Source: Budvicia aquatica DSM 5075 = ATCC 35567
GTDB lineage: Bacteria > Pseudomonadota > Gammaproteobacteria > Enterobacterales > Enterobacteriaceae
Length of the DNA: 46,665 bases
Direction of reading: 5' to 3'
Assembly (NCBI RefSeq): GCF_000427805.1
Contig: NZ_ATYS01000020.1
Coordinates: 43,602-90,266, forward strand
Below are positions 9,445 through 18,889 of the stretch, piece after piece. The position numbers and the translations under genes were made by a program. The notes beneath the pieces were generated by a model. That model worked only from the letters and a program-made list of their open reading frames with translations. It ran no database searches and was not told the DNA's origin. Every line of letters begins with the position of its first letter. Position 1 is the stretch's first letter.

Positions 9445-10016
9445 ACAAAGAAACGGCAAGAATACTGATTAATCTACTAGAAAAACAAGGGATTGAATTC
9501 ATTAAAGGGTTATCTGATGAAGAGGTGACTATTATTCATCATGATTTTGACATTCAGTTTCCACCAGACCTGATGTTATTTTTGCAAACGGCATTACCCG
9601 TTTCCGGCAAATTTATTAACTGGAGAGCGGGTTTAAGCTCAACGGTGAAAGAAATGGAGATCCGGGACCGGATAAACTGGCCTCTGGAAGGTATGTTCTT
9701 TGATATCGATAACAATGGCTTCTGGCCATCTGAGTGGGGGAATAAGCCGGATGATTTGCAACAGCAGCAAGAGATTGCTGAATATCATTACCGACAGTGG
9801 CCTAAGTTAATTCCTATCTATTCTCACCGCTATATTCCTTCGATGCCTAATGAAGACGGTAACCCGGTATTTTCAGTTTATCAGACTGATATCATTTATT
9901 ACGGTTATGACTTGGCATCGTACTTTAAACATGAGTTTAGGCTAACGCTGCCAGCAGATTTAACATTGCCGGAAAGCCCAAAGCCAATTGATTGCTGGGA
10001 TTATTTTTTAGAGTGA
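9441..10016 (+). CDS. SMI1/KNR4 (SUKH) family protein, putative immunity protein
   Basis: A 191-residue protein with SUKH-fold features: an N-terminal helix followed by FPPDLMLFLQTALPVSG at about residues 35-51, then WPLEGMFFDIDNNGFWPSEW and a C-terminal region ending in DCWDYFLE. SUKH proteins are known as a large superfamily of immunity proteins against contact-delivered nuclease and deaminase toxins. It overlaps the upstream gene by 4 nt. No toxin gene is present beside it. Family assignment is by motif reading, so moderately sure. Confidence 0.75.
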   Translation: MNKETARILINLLEKQGIEFIKGLSDEEVTIIHHDFDIQFPPDLMLFLQTALPVSGKFINWRAGLSSTVKEMEIRDRINWPLEGMFFDIDNNGFWPSEWGNKPDDLQQQQEIAEYHYRQWPKLIPIYSHRYIPSMPNEDGNPVFSVYQTDIIYYGYDLASYFKHEFRLTLPADLTLPESPKPIDCWDYFLE

Positions 10017-10046
10017 TTTTACCCACGGCGACCGGTTAAAAATATA

Positions 10047-10655
10047 ATGATAAATATCGAAAAGAAGTCGGATATTACTATTCCCTTCACCCAGATTGGT
10101 GAATGCGGATGGGAAACTCGGGTGCGAGCCATTTTGCTCTCTGTTGCCGAAAACTGGGAATGTTCACTGCCGGAAGTGAAAACTGAGCGCGAGATTGGAA
10201 GCCTTGAACAACGATTAGGAACTGCGCTTCCGCTCAACCTGAAGCTGTTTTATCAGACCTTTGGCATTGCTGATATCGGTGAACAACTGCAGAGTTTTGA
10301 TGAGATGGGGTGGTTAAAGGATACCTGGGGAGCGATGGCTGAATATGGTCCTGACTTTAGTGAGCAGGATTTAGCCGCGTTGCCCTTTATGGTCACATTT
10401 AGTGATTATCTTGGAAACGGAAATATGTTTTGCTTTCATAGTGAAACCAAAGAAATTTACTATTTTGATCATGACTCAAAACCCTATCTGACGAAGATGT
10501 TTCACTGTATTGATGACTATTTAAAAGGGTGTTTAGTTTTTTGTCAGTCTCAACTTTTTGCTGATATTAGCCTTGAAAGAGATGCCGAGAGGTGGGCAGA
10601 AGAAATGCTTAATGAGCTCTATGGTGAAGACGTTGTCAGGAAATGGTATTACTGA
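10047..10655 (+). CDS. Second SMI1/KNR4 (SUKH) family protein, putative immunity protein
   Basis: A 202-residue protein with the classical SUKH pattern: EIGSLEQRLGTALPLNLKLF then a short FYQTFG strand at about residues 50-75, and later VTFSDYLGNGNMFCFHSETK followed by EIYYFDHDS. It is clearly different in sequence from the preceding SUKH gene, so it is not a simple tandem duplicate. It starts 30 nt downstream of that gene without a strong ribosome binding site. The immunity role is inferred from the family and context. Confidence 0.78.
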   Translation: MINIEKKSDITIPFTQIGECGWETRVRAILLSVAENWECSLPEVKTEREIGSLEQRLGTALPLNLKLFYQTFGIADIGEQLQSFDEMGWLKDTWGAMAEYGPDFSEQDLAALPFMVTFSDYLGNGNMFCFHSETKEIYYFDHDSKPYLTKMFHCIDDYLKGCLVFCQSQLFADISLERDAERWAEEMLNELYGEDVVRKWYY

Positions 10656-10715
10656 CATTGTGATTTTTTTATTGTCTAAAACCAATATCAAAAACAGCGG
10701 AGTGTGGTGCTAATC

Positions 10716-11540
10716 ATGGATAAAAGAGCTAAAAAAATTTTATTTAGCACCTATTGGAAAAACGGTTGGATAGATAATAGTCAAAGAACAATAACCCGCG
10801 ATGATTTTCAATATGCTAAAGAAAAAGGGCTGATGTTTGATCCTTTGACGACAACTCACGACCGTTGTTTGCACGATATTATCGCAATGCTATCTGATAT
10901 TACTGTTGATCTGGTGGCAACAGCCTTTCTCAGTAGCCTTTCAAGCCGGCGTTTAGATCTGCGATCCGGCTTAGCCTCTTATTTTATCGCAAAGCAACTG
11001 ACACCACATGTTTATACCCCGGTTTTAAACGGTCAATCTTACGATCTGGACGGAAATATTACCCATACCAGTTATACCTGTGGAGTATGCAGAGATCTCA
11101 AATACGGCATTATTGGACGTGAAAATTATCATGATATCGATCTGAACGTACTGAATTTTGAACGAATTAAATGGGGGGGTGTAAGGCATGGTGCACTGGA
11201 TTATACCTTGTTTGATTTACAGCAACTCAGGTTGGCTGATATTCCGCAACCTTCAGCGGACGATGTGTCTATCTTAAATGCAATACTGGCGACGATCGCC
11301 GCGAGTAAGCCTGATGATTATCCCAGTATGTTGGAGAAGAATTTAGCGACGGTGATTAAGTCAACAAAAGATGAGCGGAAGGTGTTGATCGAGATCCTTG
11401 CCTGTATTGGTGTGCTACAACCAAGGTCTTACGAGCGGCCCAGCAGAGGGAAGCATGATTGGACTTATGTGACTTACTGGCGGGGCGAAGATAAATTTAA
11501 CCCCGATGCGGTTAGCCAATATTTCGGGCGGTATCTGTAA
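10716..11540 (+). CDS. Unrecognised 274-residue protein in immunity-like island
   Basis: I do not recognise this family. The protein is soluble, with an N-terminal MDKRAKKILFSTYWKNGW, a CxxC pair in YTCGVC at about residue 125, and a helical C-terminal half ending in FNPDAVSQYFGRYL. The frame is also open from GTG 10704 and 10707. I chose ATG 10716 because the product begins naturally there, but GGAG (10699-10702) lies 13 nt upstream, which would equally suit GTG 10707. It is the last gene of the island and converges on dapD. A DNA-, RNA- or toxin-related role cannot be read from the sequence. Confidence 0.7.
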   Translation: MDKRAKKILFSTYWKNGWIDNSQRTITRDDFQYAKEKGLMFDPLTTTHDRCLHDIIAMLSDITVDLVATAFLSSLSSRRLDLRSGLASYFIAKQLTPHVYTPVLNGQSYDLDGNITHTSYTCGVCRDLKYGIIGRENYHDIDLNVLNFERIKWGGVRHGALDYTLFDLQQLRLADIPQPSADDVSILNAILATIAASKPDDYPSMLEKNLATVIKSTKDERKVLIEILACIGVLQPRSYERPSRGKHDWTYVTYWRGEDKFNPDAVSQYFGRYL

Positions 11541-11565
11541 ATAAGCTTATCAAGAGATAAAAGAA

Positions 11566-11584
11566 CGCGGGCCTTTAACCCGCG
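11566..11584 (-). terminator. Terminator of dapD
   Basis: CGCGGG (11566-11571) pairs with CCCGCG (11579-11584) around a 7-nt loop. Read on the minus strand it is followed by TTCTTTTAT, so it serves the glnD-dapD direction; it may also stop transcripts from the island. Confidence 0.7.
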
Positions 11585-11603
11585 CTGTAGCGTTTTTGAG
11601 CGA

Positions 11604-12428
11604 TTAGTCAATGGTGCGCAGGAGTTCGTTAATACCCACTTTGCCCAGAGTTTTCGCATCGACTTTTTTCACAATCACTGCGCAGTACAGGCTGTATTTT
11701 CCATCTTTAGACGGCAAATTGCCTGAAACAACCACAGAACCGGCAGGTACGCGGCCGTAGTGAACTTCACCTGTTTCACGATCGTAAATACGGGTGCTTT
11801 GTCCAAGATAGACTCCCATAGAGATCACTGAACCTTCTTCAACAATAACACCTTCAACTACTTCTGAACGGGCGCCGATAAAGCAGTTGTCTTCAATGAT
11901 TGTCGGGTTTGCTTGAAGCGGTTCTAACACACCACCGATACCAACGCCGCCAGAAAGGTGTACGTTTTTACCGATTTGAGCACAAGAGCCAACGGTAGCC
12001 CATGTATCAACCATGGTGCCTTCATCAACATAAGCGCCGATATTGACATAAGAAGGCATTAACACGGTATTACGTGCGATAAATGCACCTTGGCGTACGC
12101 TGGCTGGTGGCACAACCCGGAAGCCTTCGCGTTGAAAACGCGCTGCATCATAATCAGCGAATTTCATAGGTACTTTATCGAAATAGCGGCTTTCTGCTCC
12201 GTCCATCACAACATTGTCATTAATGCGGAATGAAAGCAGAACGGCTTTTTTTAACCACTGATGTGTAATCCACTCACCGTTAATTTTTTCGGCTACCCGA
12301 AGTTCTCCACTGTCCAGCTTAGCCAGCGTAAGCTTAACGGCTTCACGGATGACAGTATCTGCATTTGCCGGTGTAATGTCGGCGCGACGCTCAAAGGCGG
12401 TCTCTATAACGGTTTGTAACTGCTGCAT
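11604..12428 (-). CDS. dapD: DapD, tetrahydrodipicolinate N-succinyltransferase
   Basis: DapD transfers succinyl from succinyl-CoA to tetrahydrodipicolinate in the succinylase branch of diaminopimelate and lysine synthesis. The product is 274 residues, as in E. coli. It has an N-terminal helical domain, then a left-handed beta-helix of hexapeptide repeats ([40 protein letters not shown]), and the C-terminal [17 protein letters not shown] lies upstream of the ATG. It follows glnD by 33 nt on the same strand. Confidence 0.98.
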   Translation of the reverse strand: MQQLQTVIETAFERRADITPANADTVIREAVKLTLAKLDSGELRVAEKINGEWITHQWLKKAVLLSFRINDNVVMDGAESRYFDKVPMKFADYDAARFQREGFRVVPPASVRQGAFIARNTVLMPSYVNIGAYVDEGTMVDTWATVGSCAQIGKNVHLSGGVGIGGVLEPLQANPTIIEDNCFIGARSEVVEGVIVEEGSVISMGVYLGQSTRIYDRETGEVHYGRVPAGSVVVSGNLPSKDGKYSLYCAVIVKKVDAKTLGKVGINELLRTID

Positions 12429-12461
12429 CTTTTTTCCTGATTTGGTATTAAGGGAATATTG

Positions 12462-15143
12462 CTACTTTGTATTAGCGCCATATTTATCCTTTGGATTAAG
12501 GGTTTCTGTCAACCTTTGTTTCAATTCTTCACATATTTCAGAAGATAGTGCCACGCGATCGCTATTAGTGAGAATGAATAAATCTTCTACCCGCTCGCCA
12601 ATGGTTGAGATTCGGGCGCTGTGAAGCGATAAACCAAGGTCGGCAAACACTTCTCCGACGCGGGCTAATAGCCCCGGTTGATCCAATGCCACCAGTTCCA
12701 TGTAGGTTCGCCGTTCACTATGCCCTGATAAGAAGTTCACATGGGTCGGTACGTTAAAGTGACGCAGTTTCGATGAGGCGACCCTCGGACGCGGACGTTC
12801 ATAAACCGGTTGAGTTAATGCCCGTTCAATGCCCTCTTTAATCGCCGGATGGCGGTCTGGTGTTAATGGTTTTCCGTTAGGATCCAGGACGATAAAGCTA
12901 TCCATTGCCATATCGTCACGATTAGTGAAAATTTGAGCATCATGAACGCTGAGATTACGCCGATCTAACTCACCGACCGTGGCCGCAAACAGATAGGGGC
13001 GGTCCTGGCTGTAGATAAAAATCTCCGTTCCTCCCCGGTTGGGTAGGGCACTGATTAATACCAGCGGCTGACCTTTGGGATGATTAACCAAATGACGTGC
13101 ATGCCAGGCCAGTTGATTCGGGGTATGGCGTAAGAAATAGTCTGCCCGGCAGCGGCTCCATATTGCGTGCAATGCTTCTTCGTTAATATTTTCTCTGCGC
13201 AGTAATGCCAGTGCCTGAGCCCGGTGATGGCGAACTCGTTCCCTGAGATCCGGGCGGTACTGCATTCCCCGGCGTAACTGTTTCTCCGTAGCAAAGTAGA
13301 GTTCACGCAGCAGGCTCTGTTTCCAACTGTTCCATAACGGTTCGTTGGTGGCACAGATATCAGCCACGGTCAGGCAGATTAAATAGTGTAATCGGGTTTC
13401 CGTCTGAACTTCGCTGGCGAACTGTTGAATAACTTGAGGGTCCTGAATATCTCTGCGCTGGGCTGTAACTGACATTAATAAATGCTGCCTGACCAACCAG
13501 CTTACTAACTCGGCTTCATTTGAATTCAGTTCATGTAATTCGGCGAATGTCTTGGCGTCTTCAGCTCCCAGCGTTGAATGATCGCCACCGCGGCCTTTGG
13601 CTATATCGTGAAATAGCGCCGCCATTAACAGAAGAGATTGCTTTTGCAGGCGAGGATAGAGTTCGACACAAAGCGGGTGAGATTGCCGGGTTGCTTCATC
13701 GGCAAAGCTCTCTAATTTCATCAGTACCCGGATAGTATGTTCATCCACGGTATACACATGGAACAGGTCAAACTGCATCTGGCCGACAATATTGCCCCAT
13801 TGAGGCATATAGGCGGCTAATACACTATGACGATGCATCGGAACAATGGCTCGCTTAACCGCGCCCGGGTGTCTGAGAATAGCCATAAACAGATCTCGGG
13901 CTTTGGGCAGATCACATAGCGGCTGGGTTAAGTGACGGCGGGCATAGCGCAGGTGGCGCAGGGTTGTTGAATAAATGCCTTTGATTTCAGGATGAATGAC
14001 CAGACGATAGAACAGGCCTATTATCGTTTCAGGCTGTTCAATAAACAAATTAGGATCGCGTAAATCAATAAGCTGGCCGCGAAGTTGAAAACGCTCATCA
14101 AGGACCTGAGGCTTATCAGAATGATCCAGCGCCAGAATAGCCTCATCGAACAGTTGGAGTAGCATATGGTTGAGTTCACTCACCCGGCGAGTCACCCGAT
14201 AATAATCCTTCATCATGCGTTCTACCGGATGATTACCTTCCCCCTGATAGCCTAATAGTTCTGCTACGTTGAGTTGGCGATCGAATAATAGTCGATTGTC
14301 ATAACGGCTTAATATCAGGTGAAGAGCAAAGCGGATACGCCACAAAAAGTCCTGGCACTCTTCCAGTTCGGCACACTCTGCTGAGGTCAGGAAGCCAAAA
14401 CTGGCCATCTCTTTGAGCGAAGTAGAGCCAAAGTGGCGACGAGCAACCCAAAGTAAAGTATGAATATCTCTCAAACCGCCCGGGCTGGCTTTTATATCAG
14501 GTTCCAGATTGTAACTGGTCGCGTGATAACGCTGGTGGCGCTCTTCCTGCTCCTGGCATTTTGCATGGAAGAAAATATCTGATGGCCATATGTCCTGACT
14601 AAATATATGTTTTTGCAACGCGAGAAATAGCGCGACATCTCCACAAATCAGGCGGGATTCTATTAAGTTAGTCGCAACCGTCAAATCGGCAACCGCTTCT
14701 TCCAGACATTGCTCCAGCGTTCTTACGCTGTGCCCGACCTCAAGCTTGAGATCCCAAAGCAGGGTAATGATTTTGCTGACGCTTTCAGCCTGTGGTTCTG
14801 TCAGCGGTTGCTGACTAAGGACGAGAATATCAATATCAGATAACGGGTGGAGCTCTGCCCGGCCATAGCCGCCAACGGCGATCAAGGATAATCCGCTACT
14901 GTTGGCCAGGCCTTTGGGCGTGGGCTTAATAAAGCCATGAAATAGCCAAAGTCGCTGAAGCAAGTGGTCTATATAGTCAGAACGAGCCTGAATCAGTTCA
15001 CTTACCTCAGCGCCCGCTTCGAAAGCCAGTTTGAGCCACTGCTGAAAATCATCCAGTGCCTGCTTTAGCTGAGGCAAATTAAGTTCGCTGTTACTAAAAC
15101 AAGAGGGGTCGCAGGGTTTTCTCGGCAGAATAAGTTCAGACAT
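12462..15143 (-). CDS. glnD: GlnD, bifunctional PII uridylyltransferase/uridylyl-removing enzyme
   Basis: GlnD senses glutamine and adds UMP to, or removes it from, the PII proteins, controlling nitrogen assimilation. The 893-residue product (890 in E. coli) shows the nucleotidyltransferase motif [15 protein letters not shown] at 91-105. An HD domain carries [13 protein letters not shown] (uridylyl removal) in the middle, and two C-terminal ACT domains end the protein (starting near [15 protein letters not shown] and [18 protein letters not shown]). It lies between map and dapD, as in E. coli. Confidence 0.98.
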   Translation of the reverse strand: MSELILPRKPCDPSCFSNSELNLPQLKQALDDFQQWLKLAFEAGAEVSELIQARSDYIDHLLQRLWLFHGFIKPTPKGLANSSGLSLIAVGGYGRAELHPLSDIDILVLSQQPLTEPQAESVSKIITLLWDLKLEVGHSVRTLEQCLEEAVADLTVATNLIESRLICGDVALFLALQKHIFSQDIWPSDIFFHAKCQEQEERHQRYHATSYNLEPDIKASPGGLRDIHTLLWVARRHFGSTSLKEMASFGFLTSAECAELEECQDFLWRIRFALHLILSRYDNRLLFDRQLNVAELLGYQGEGNHPVERMMKDYYRVTRRVSELNHMLLQLFDEAILALDHSDKPQVLDERFQLRGQLIDLRDPNLFIEQPETIIGLFYRLVIHPEIKGIYSTTLRHLRYARRHLTQPLCDLPKARDLFMAILRHPGAVKRAIVPMHRHSVLAAYMPQWGNIVGQMQFDLFHVYTVDEHTIRVLMKLESFADEATRQSHPLCVELYPRLQKQSLLLMAALFHDIAKGRGGDHSTLGAEDAKTFAELHELNSNEAELVSWLVRQHLLMSVTAQRRDIQDPQVIQQFASEVQTETRLHYLICLTVADICATNEPLWNSWKQSLLRELYFATEKQLRRGMQYRPDLRERVRHHRAQALALLRRENINEEALHAIWSRCRADYFLRHTPNQLAWHARHLVNHPKGQPLVLISALPNRGGTEIFIYSQDRPYLFAATVGELDRRNLSVHDAQIFTNRDDMAMDSFIVLDPNGKPLTPDRHPAIKEGIERALTQPVYERPRPRVASSKLRHFNVPTHVNFLSGHSERRTYMELVALDQPGLLARVGEVFADLGLSLHSARISTIGERVEDLFILTNSDRVALSSEICEELKQRLTETLNPKDKYGANTK

Positions 15144-15254
15144 AGTGACGGTTGCCTTTTAGCTTTGATAAGTGGGCACTGTTTAAGCTACCGTTAAATC
15201 AGCTAATTCGCCAGACCAAAACCGATCAGAAGAGAAATTAAAATGAGTAGAAAT

Positions 15255-15288
15255 AAAAATGGCTAACCGAATTCGGTTAGCCATTTTT
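15255..15288 (-). terminator. Bidirectional terminator after map
   Basis: A perfect 34-bp palindrome centred on GAATTC, with GGCTAACC arms flanked by A5 and T5. It lies 17 nt past the map stop on the minus strand, so it separates map from the glnD-dapD unit. Confidence 0.88.
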
Positions 15289-15304
15289 GTCTGGGGGTTA
15301 TCAA

Positions 15305-16099
15305 TTACATGTCGTGAGTAATAATCGCGTCAATAGTGTCGTCTTTGCGCAGAGTCAGGATCTCACATCCATTGTCGGTGACAACGATAGTATGTTCGTA
15401 CTGGGCAGACAGGCTGCGGTCTTTAGTTTTTACCGTCCAGCCGTCTTTCATGGTGCGAATACGGTAATCACCAGCGTTGACCATCGGCTCTACGGTGAAA
15501 GTCATCCCTTTTTGGAGAACAACACCGCCATCATCAGCATCATAATGTAATACTTGAGGTTCTTCATGAAAGCCTTCACCAATGCCATGACCGCAATATT
15601 CACGGACAACCGAGAAGCCTTGGGCTTCAACATATTGTTGAATAGCCTTACCCAGAGTACGCAAACGAATTCCCGGCTTAATCATTTTTAGCGATAAGTA
15701 GAGGCTTTCCTGAGTAACGTGACACAGGCGCTCACCAAGAATTGTTGGCTTACCTACGATAAACATTTTAGAGGTATCACCGTGGAACCCGTCTTTAATC
15801 ACGGTAACGTCAATATTAACGATATCGCCGTCTTTCAGCTTTTTATCATCGCTCGGAATACCGTGGCAGATGACTTCATTAACCGAAATACACACTGATT
15901 TAGGGAAGCCATGGTAGCCGAGGCAGGCTGAAATCGCATGCTGAACGTTAGTGATATGGTCGTGACAAAGACGGTCTAATTCACCGGTAGTTACGCCGGG
16001 TTTGACATGAGGCTCGATCATTTCCAGTACTTCAGCAGCCAGACGGCCGGCAACGCGCATTTTTTCAATATCTTCGGGAGTTTTGATTGATATAGCCAT
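15305..16099 (-). CDS. map: Map, type I methionine aminopeptidase
   Basis: Map removes the initiator methionine from nascent proteins. The 264-residue product equals E. coli Map in length when started at MAISIKTPEDIEK (16099); the frame extends 26 codons further upstream but that part has no counterpart. The metal and catalytic ligands are visible: His in VCHGIP, the two Asp of VNIDVTVIKDGFHGDTSK, His in EYCGHGIG, Glu in VEPMVNAG and Glu in AQYEHTI. In E. coli map is divergent from rpsB; here pyrB-pyrC has entered between them. The Shine-Dalgarno sequence is weak. Confidence 0.97.
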   Translation of the reverse strand: MAISIKTPEDIEKMRVAGRLAAEVLEMIEPHVKPGVTTGELDRLCHDHITNVQHAISACLGYHGFPKSVCISVNEVICHGIPSDDKKLKDGDIVNIDVTVIKDGFHGDTSKMFIVGKPTILGERLCHVTQESLYLSLKMIKPGIRLRTLGKAIQQYVEAQGFSVVREYCGHGIGEGFHEEPQVLHYDADDGGVVLQKGMTFTVEPMVNAGDYRIRTMKDGWTVKTKDRSLSAQYEHTIVVTDNGCEILTLRKDDTIDAIITHDM

Positions 16100-16301
16100 A
16101 ACAAGAGTGTCCATTAATGATTGGAAGTCAGCGCAAAAGTACGAAATATAAAGCGACCGGGCTGAGCTAACTGACAATGATAATCAATTTATAATGCAAA
16201 TATGGTATCAGTCCTGCAAAAGAGTGCCAAATTTATCATGCAGATTGTATTTAGGGTCTCAGCTTAACTTTCTGCCGGCTGCCATAGGTTAAAAATATTT
16301 A

Positions 16302-16329
16302 TTGACTGGTATATAAAATCTGATATCTT
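16302..16329 (+). promoter_or_regulatory. Candidate sigma-70 promoter of pyrB-pyrC
   Basis: TTGACT (16302-16307), a 16-bp spacer and TATCTT (16324-16329) would start transcription near 16336. That gives a leader of about 180 nt before pyrB, which contains the leader ORF and terminator described next. Confidence 0.5.
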
Positions 16330-16401
16330 AAGCCGGTTTGCACACAGTCTTTTAAAAGTAAGGCGTTTCTGATAATCCTTAGTACAAAATAGGTTAAAAG
16401 G

Positions 16402-16443
16402 ATGAAAGTTCACATAGTCAGCAAGGTTGATATCAACCCCTAA
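16402..16443 (+). CDS. Putative pyrB leader peptide ORF
   Basis: A 13-codon ORF encodes MKVHIVSKVDINP and ends at TAA 16441-16443. The stop codon lies inside the left arm of the following terminator stem. AGG (16391-16393) is 8 nt before the ATG. A ribosome that reaches the stop would cover the stem and let transcription continue, which is the logic of translation-coupled attenuation as in the E. coli pyrBI leader, although the peptide is unrelated to PyrL. Translation is not shown; the arrangement is what suggests it. Confidence 0.5.
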   Translation: MKVHIVSKVDINP

Positions 16444-16482
16444 TCATAAGACCCACAGGTTTTTTGATTAGGGGTTTTTTTT
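16425..16482 (+). terminator. Attenuator-like terminator in the pyrB leader
   Basis: A perfect 12-bp stem (16435-16446 with 16465-16476), an 18-nt loop and six further U residues lie before the pyrB start and after a candidate promoter. The palindrome GGTTGATATCAACC (16425-16438) overlaps the left arm and can form a competing hairpin, as an antiterminator would. The position between promoter and gene makes it an attenuator rather than the end of another unit. Confidence 0.8.
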
Positions 16483-16516
16483 AGGTCTAAATTTCAACTT
16501 GGGAGCAAAAAATATA

Positions 16517-17440
16517 ATGCGAGGCCAGCATATTTTAGGGTTGGAACACATGGTGCCCGCCGACATCGAACGCGTATTGAACACCGCAGCAGAAATGAAA
16601 AAGGTGACTAAGCAAGACATAAAAAAATTGTCTACGCTGCGTGGAAAAGCAATCGTTAACGTCTTCTTTGAGAACAGTACCAGAACGCGTTCATCATTTG
16701 AGCTGGCAGGGAAATATTTAGGTGCAGACGTCATTAATATTGCGGCGTCTTCATCCAGCGTAGCCAAGGGTGAAAGCCTGAGAGATACGTTACTCACCGT
16801 TCAAGCTATGGGGGTCGATGCGATAGTGATGCGCCATAGCGCGGAGGGGGCTGCTCAGTATGCGACTCGCTATGTGAAAGCCGTTGTGATTAATGCGGGC
16901 GATGGCGCTCATGAACATCCAACTCAAGGGTTACTGGATTTATTAACCATACGTCAGCATCACGGCGAAATAGCCGGAAAAAAAGTCGCCATCGTAGGTG
17001 ACATTCTTCATAGCCGGGTGGCTCGCTCTAATATTTGGGGTCTGTTAAAAATGGGGGCCGAAGTTCATCTTGGAGGGCCAAAAACGCTGATACCTAAAGA
17101 GATGTTGGATCTTGGCGTCACTATTCATCATCGGGTTGAAGATGCCATTGCTGATGCCGATGTGGTTAACGTGTTACGAATTCAGCTAGAACGCCAGAAG
17201 AAAGGGCTGTTTCCTACACCGCGTGAATATGCACGCATTTTTGGTATTAACGATGAACGCTTAAAGCTGGCCAAGAAAAATGTATTGGTCATGCATCCGG
17301 GTCCGATGAATCGCGGATTAGAAATTTCGCCTGACGTGGCCTATGGACACTATTCAGGCATTGAAGAACAAGTGAATAACGGCGTAGCAGTTCGTATGGC
17401 TCTTTTAACTTTAACTTTAGCTGACGGGGAACAAGCATAA
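16517..17440 (+). CDS. pyrB: Aspartate carbamoyltransferase, catalytic chain (non-PyrI type)
   Basis: ATCase condenses carbamoyl phosphate with aspartate, the first committed step of pyrimidine synthesis. The carbamoyl-phosphate loop FFENSTRTRSSFE, the HPTQGLLDL motif, RIQLERQ and HPGPMNRGLEI are all present. The 307-residue product follows a GGGAG site 11 nt upstream; an in-frame TTG at 16499 lies within that site and is less likely. No pyrI follows; instead a class I dihydroorotase gene overlaps its stop by one base. This layout and sequence style resemble pyrBC operons outside the enterobacteria, so transfer or an ancient paralogue is inferred. Confidence 0.93.
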   Translation: MRGQHILGLEHMVPADIERVLNTAAEMKKVTKQDIKKLSTLRGKAIVNVFFENSTRTRSSFELAGKYLGADVINIAASSSSVAKGESLRDTLLTVQAMGVDAIVMRHSAEGAAQYATRYVKAVVINAGDGAHEHPTQGLLDLLTIRQHHGEIAGKKVAIVGDILHSRVARSNIWGLLKMGAEVHLGGPKTLIPKEMLDLGVTIHHRVEDAIADADVVNVLRIQLERQKKGLFPTPREYARIFGINDERLKLAKKNVLVMHPGPMNRGLEISPDVAYGHYSGIEEQVNNGVAVRMALLTLTLADGEQA

Positions 17441-18741
17441 TGGCACAGTGGTTAATTCAGAATGGGCACCTTATCGATCCTGCTAACGGTTTAGATGACG
17501 TAATGGATATCCGGGTAGTTGACGGCAAAGTGGTTAACGTCGCTAAATCACTTAAGGCAGAAGACGCTGATGAAATCGTTGATGCAAATGGCTTAATTGT
17601 GAGTCCCGGATTTATTGATATTCACTGCCACTTACGTGAACCGGGGCAAGAAGCTAAAGAAGATTTGTTTACCGGTACTGCATCAGCAGCGGCCGGCGGT
17701 TTCACGACCATTCTGACGATGGCCAACACGCGCCCGGTCATTGATCAGGCGATTATCGTTGCCGGTATGAAGCATAAAATACAAACGGATTCGGTTGTGC
17801 GGGTTGAGATTACCGGGGCTGTCACTAAAGGCTTGGAAGGCAAAGAGCTGGCGGAAATTGGTGATATGGCTCAGGCCGGTATTCGTGCGATTTCTGACGA
17901 TGGTAATTATGTTAGCGATGGCCGACTGATGCGTGCTGCTCTGGAATATGCCAGCATGTTCGACATCCCCGTGATTTCCCACTCAGAAGACTGTTGCTTA
18001 GTCGCAGACGGCGTTATGCATGAAGGATGTGTCTCGGCCAAATTAGGCTTACGCGGGCGCCCGGCTGAGGCAGAAAATATTGCGGTGGCTCGTGAACTGA
18101 TGCTGGCAGAAATGACCGGTGCCCATATTCATATCGCTCATGTCAGCAGCAAAGGTGCAGTGGAACTGATTCGTGCCGCTAAAGCTAAAGGAATTAAAGT
18201 CACCGCGGAAGTGACACCTCATCATCTCTGTCTGGTAGACAAAACCATCGAATCCTTTGATTCTGCTTTTAAAGTGAATCCTCCTTTACGTACAAACGAA
18301 CACATTGTTGCGTTATTAGAAGGTTTAAAAGACGGTACTTTAGACGCGATTGCCACTGACCATGCTCCCCATGCATACGAAGAAAAAGACTGTGAGTTTA
18401 ATGAGGCCCCTTGTGGATTCGCCGGTTTTGAAACGGCTTTTAGCGTGTTACATAGCCGATTTGTTCAAAGCGGTGAGTGGAGCCTGCAAGAACTGATTCA
18501 AAAAATGACCGCCGGCCCGGCAGCAGCATTTAACTGGCAGGATCGCGGGCATTTGAGCGAAGGGGGATTGGCTGATTTAGTACTGATTGATCCGAAAAAA
18601 GAGTGGATTGTTGACCCAAGCACAATGTTAACTCGCGGCAAATCATGTCCGTTCACTGGAATGGAGATGGTTGGGCAAGTGGTTCGAACTATGGTTAACG
18701 GTAAATGGGTTTATCAGAACGGAAAAATTTTTCGCGACTGA
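17440..18741 (+). CDS. pyrC: Dihydroorotase, class I
   Basis: Dihydroorotase closes carbamoyl aspartate to dihydroorotate. The 433-residue product is a class I (amidohydrolase, AllB/PyrC-like) enzyme, longer than and different from the 348-residue class II PyrC of E. coli. Zinc ligands are seen in DIHCHLREPG (HxH), in ISHSEDCCL and in IAHVSSKGA, and the catalytic Asp in IATDHAPH. The start ATG shares a base with the pyrB stop (TAATG), so the two are translationally coupled. A strong terminator follows. Allantoinase or hydantoinase is a remote alternative, made unlikely by the pyrB partner. Confidence 0.92.
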   Translation: MAQWLIQNGHLIDPANGLDDVMDIRVVDGKVVNVAKSLKAEDADEIVDANGLIVSPGFIDIHCHLREPGQEAKEDLFTGTASAAAGGFTTILTMANTRPVIDQAIIVAGMKHKIQTDSVVRVEITGAVTKGLEGKELAEIGDMAQAGIRAISDDGNYVSDGRLMRAALEYASMFDIPVISHSEDCCLVADGVMHEGCVSAKLGLRGRPAEAENIAVARELMLAEMTGAHIHIAHVSSKGAVELIRAAKAKGIKVTAEVTPHHLCLVDKTIESFDSAFKVNPPLRTNEHIVALLEGLKDGTLDAIATDHAPHAYEEKDCEFNEAPCGFAGFETAFSVLHSRFVQSGEWSLQELIQKMTAGPAAAFNWQDRGHLSEGGLADLVLIDPKKEWIVDPSTMLTRGKSCPFTGMEMVGQVVRTMVNGKWVYQNGKIFRD

Positions 18742-18788
18742 GCTTGAGGCAATTTAACCTTAAGTGATTTAGTCTGAATAAGTTCTCC

Positions 18789-18831
18789 TACGCCATCGGG
18801 CCAATTAGCGCTTGATGGCGTATATTTTTTT
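18789..18831 (+). terminator. Terminator of pyrB-pyrC
   Basis: TACGCCATC (18789-18797) pairs with GATGGCGTA (18814-18822), followed by TATTTTTTT. It closes the pyrB-pyrC unit before the rpsB promoter. Confidence 0.85.
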
Positions 18832-18876
18832 ACGTTTAAATTCGAGTATTAGTGGCGTTTACCCCTGTTTCTATGG

Positions 18877-18889
18877 TATAAAGCGCGCC
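18877..18889 (+). promoter_or_regulatory. rpsB promoter, -10 and GC-rich discriminator
   Basis: TATAAA (18877-18882) is followed directly by GCGCGCC, the GC-rich discriminator typical of stringently controlled ribosomal promoters. No good -35 hexamer was found at the right distance. The expected start is near 18889. Confidence 0.6.

Noticed and set aside
16100-16177. N-terminal extension of map (26 codons)
   Set aside because: The extension has no counterpart in the Map family. MAISIKTPEDIEK gives the exact 264-residue family length.
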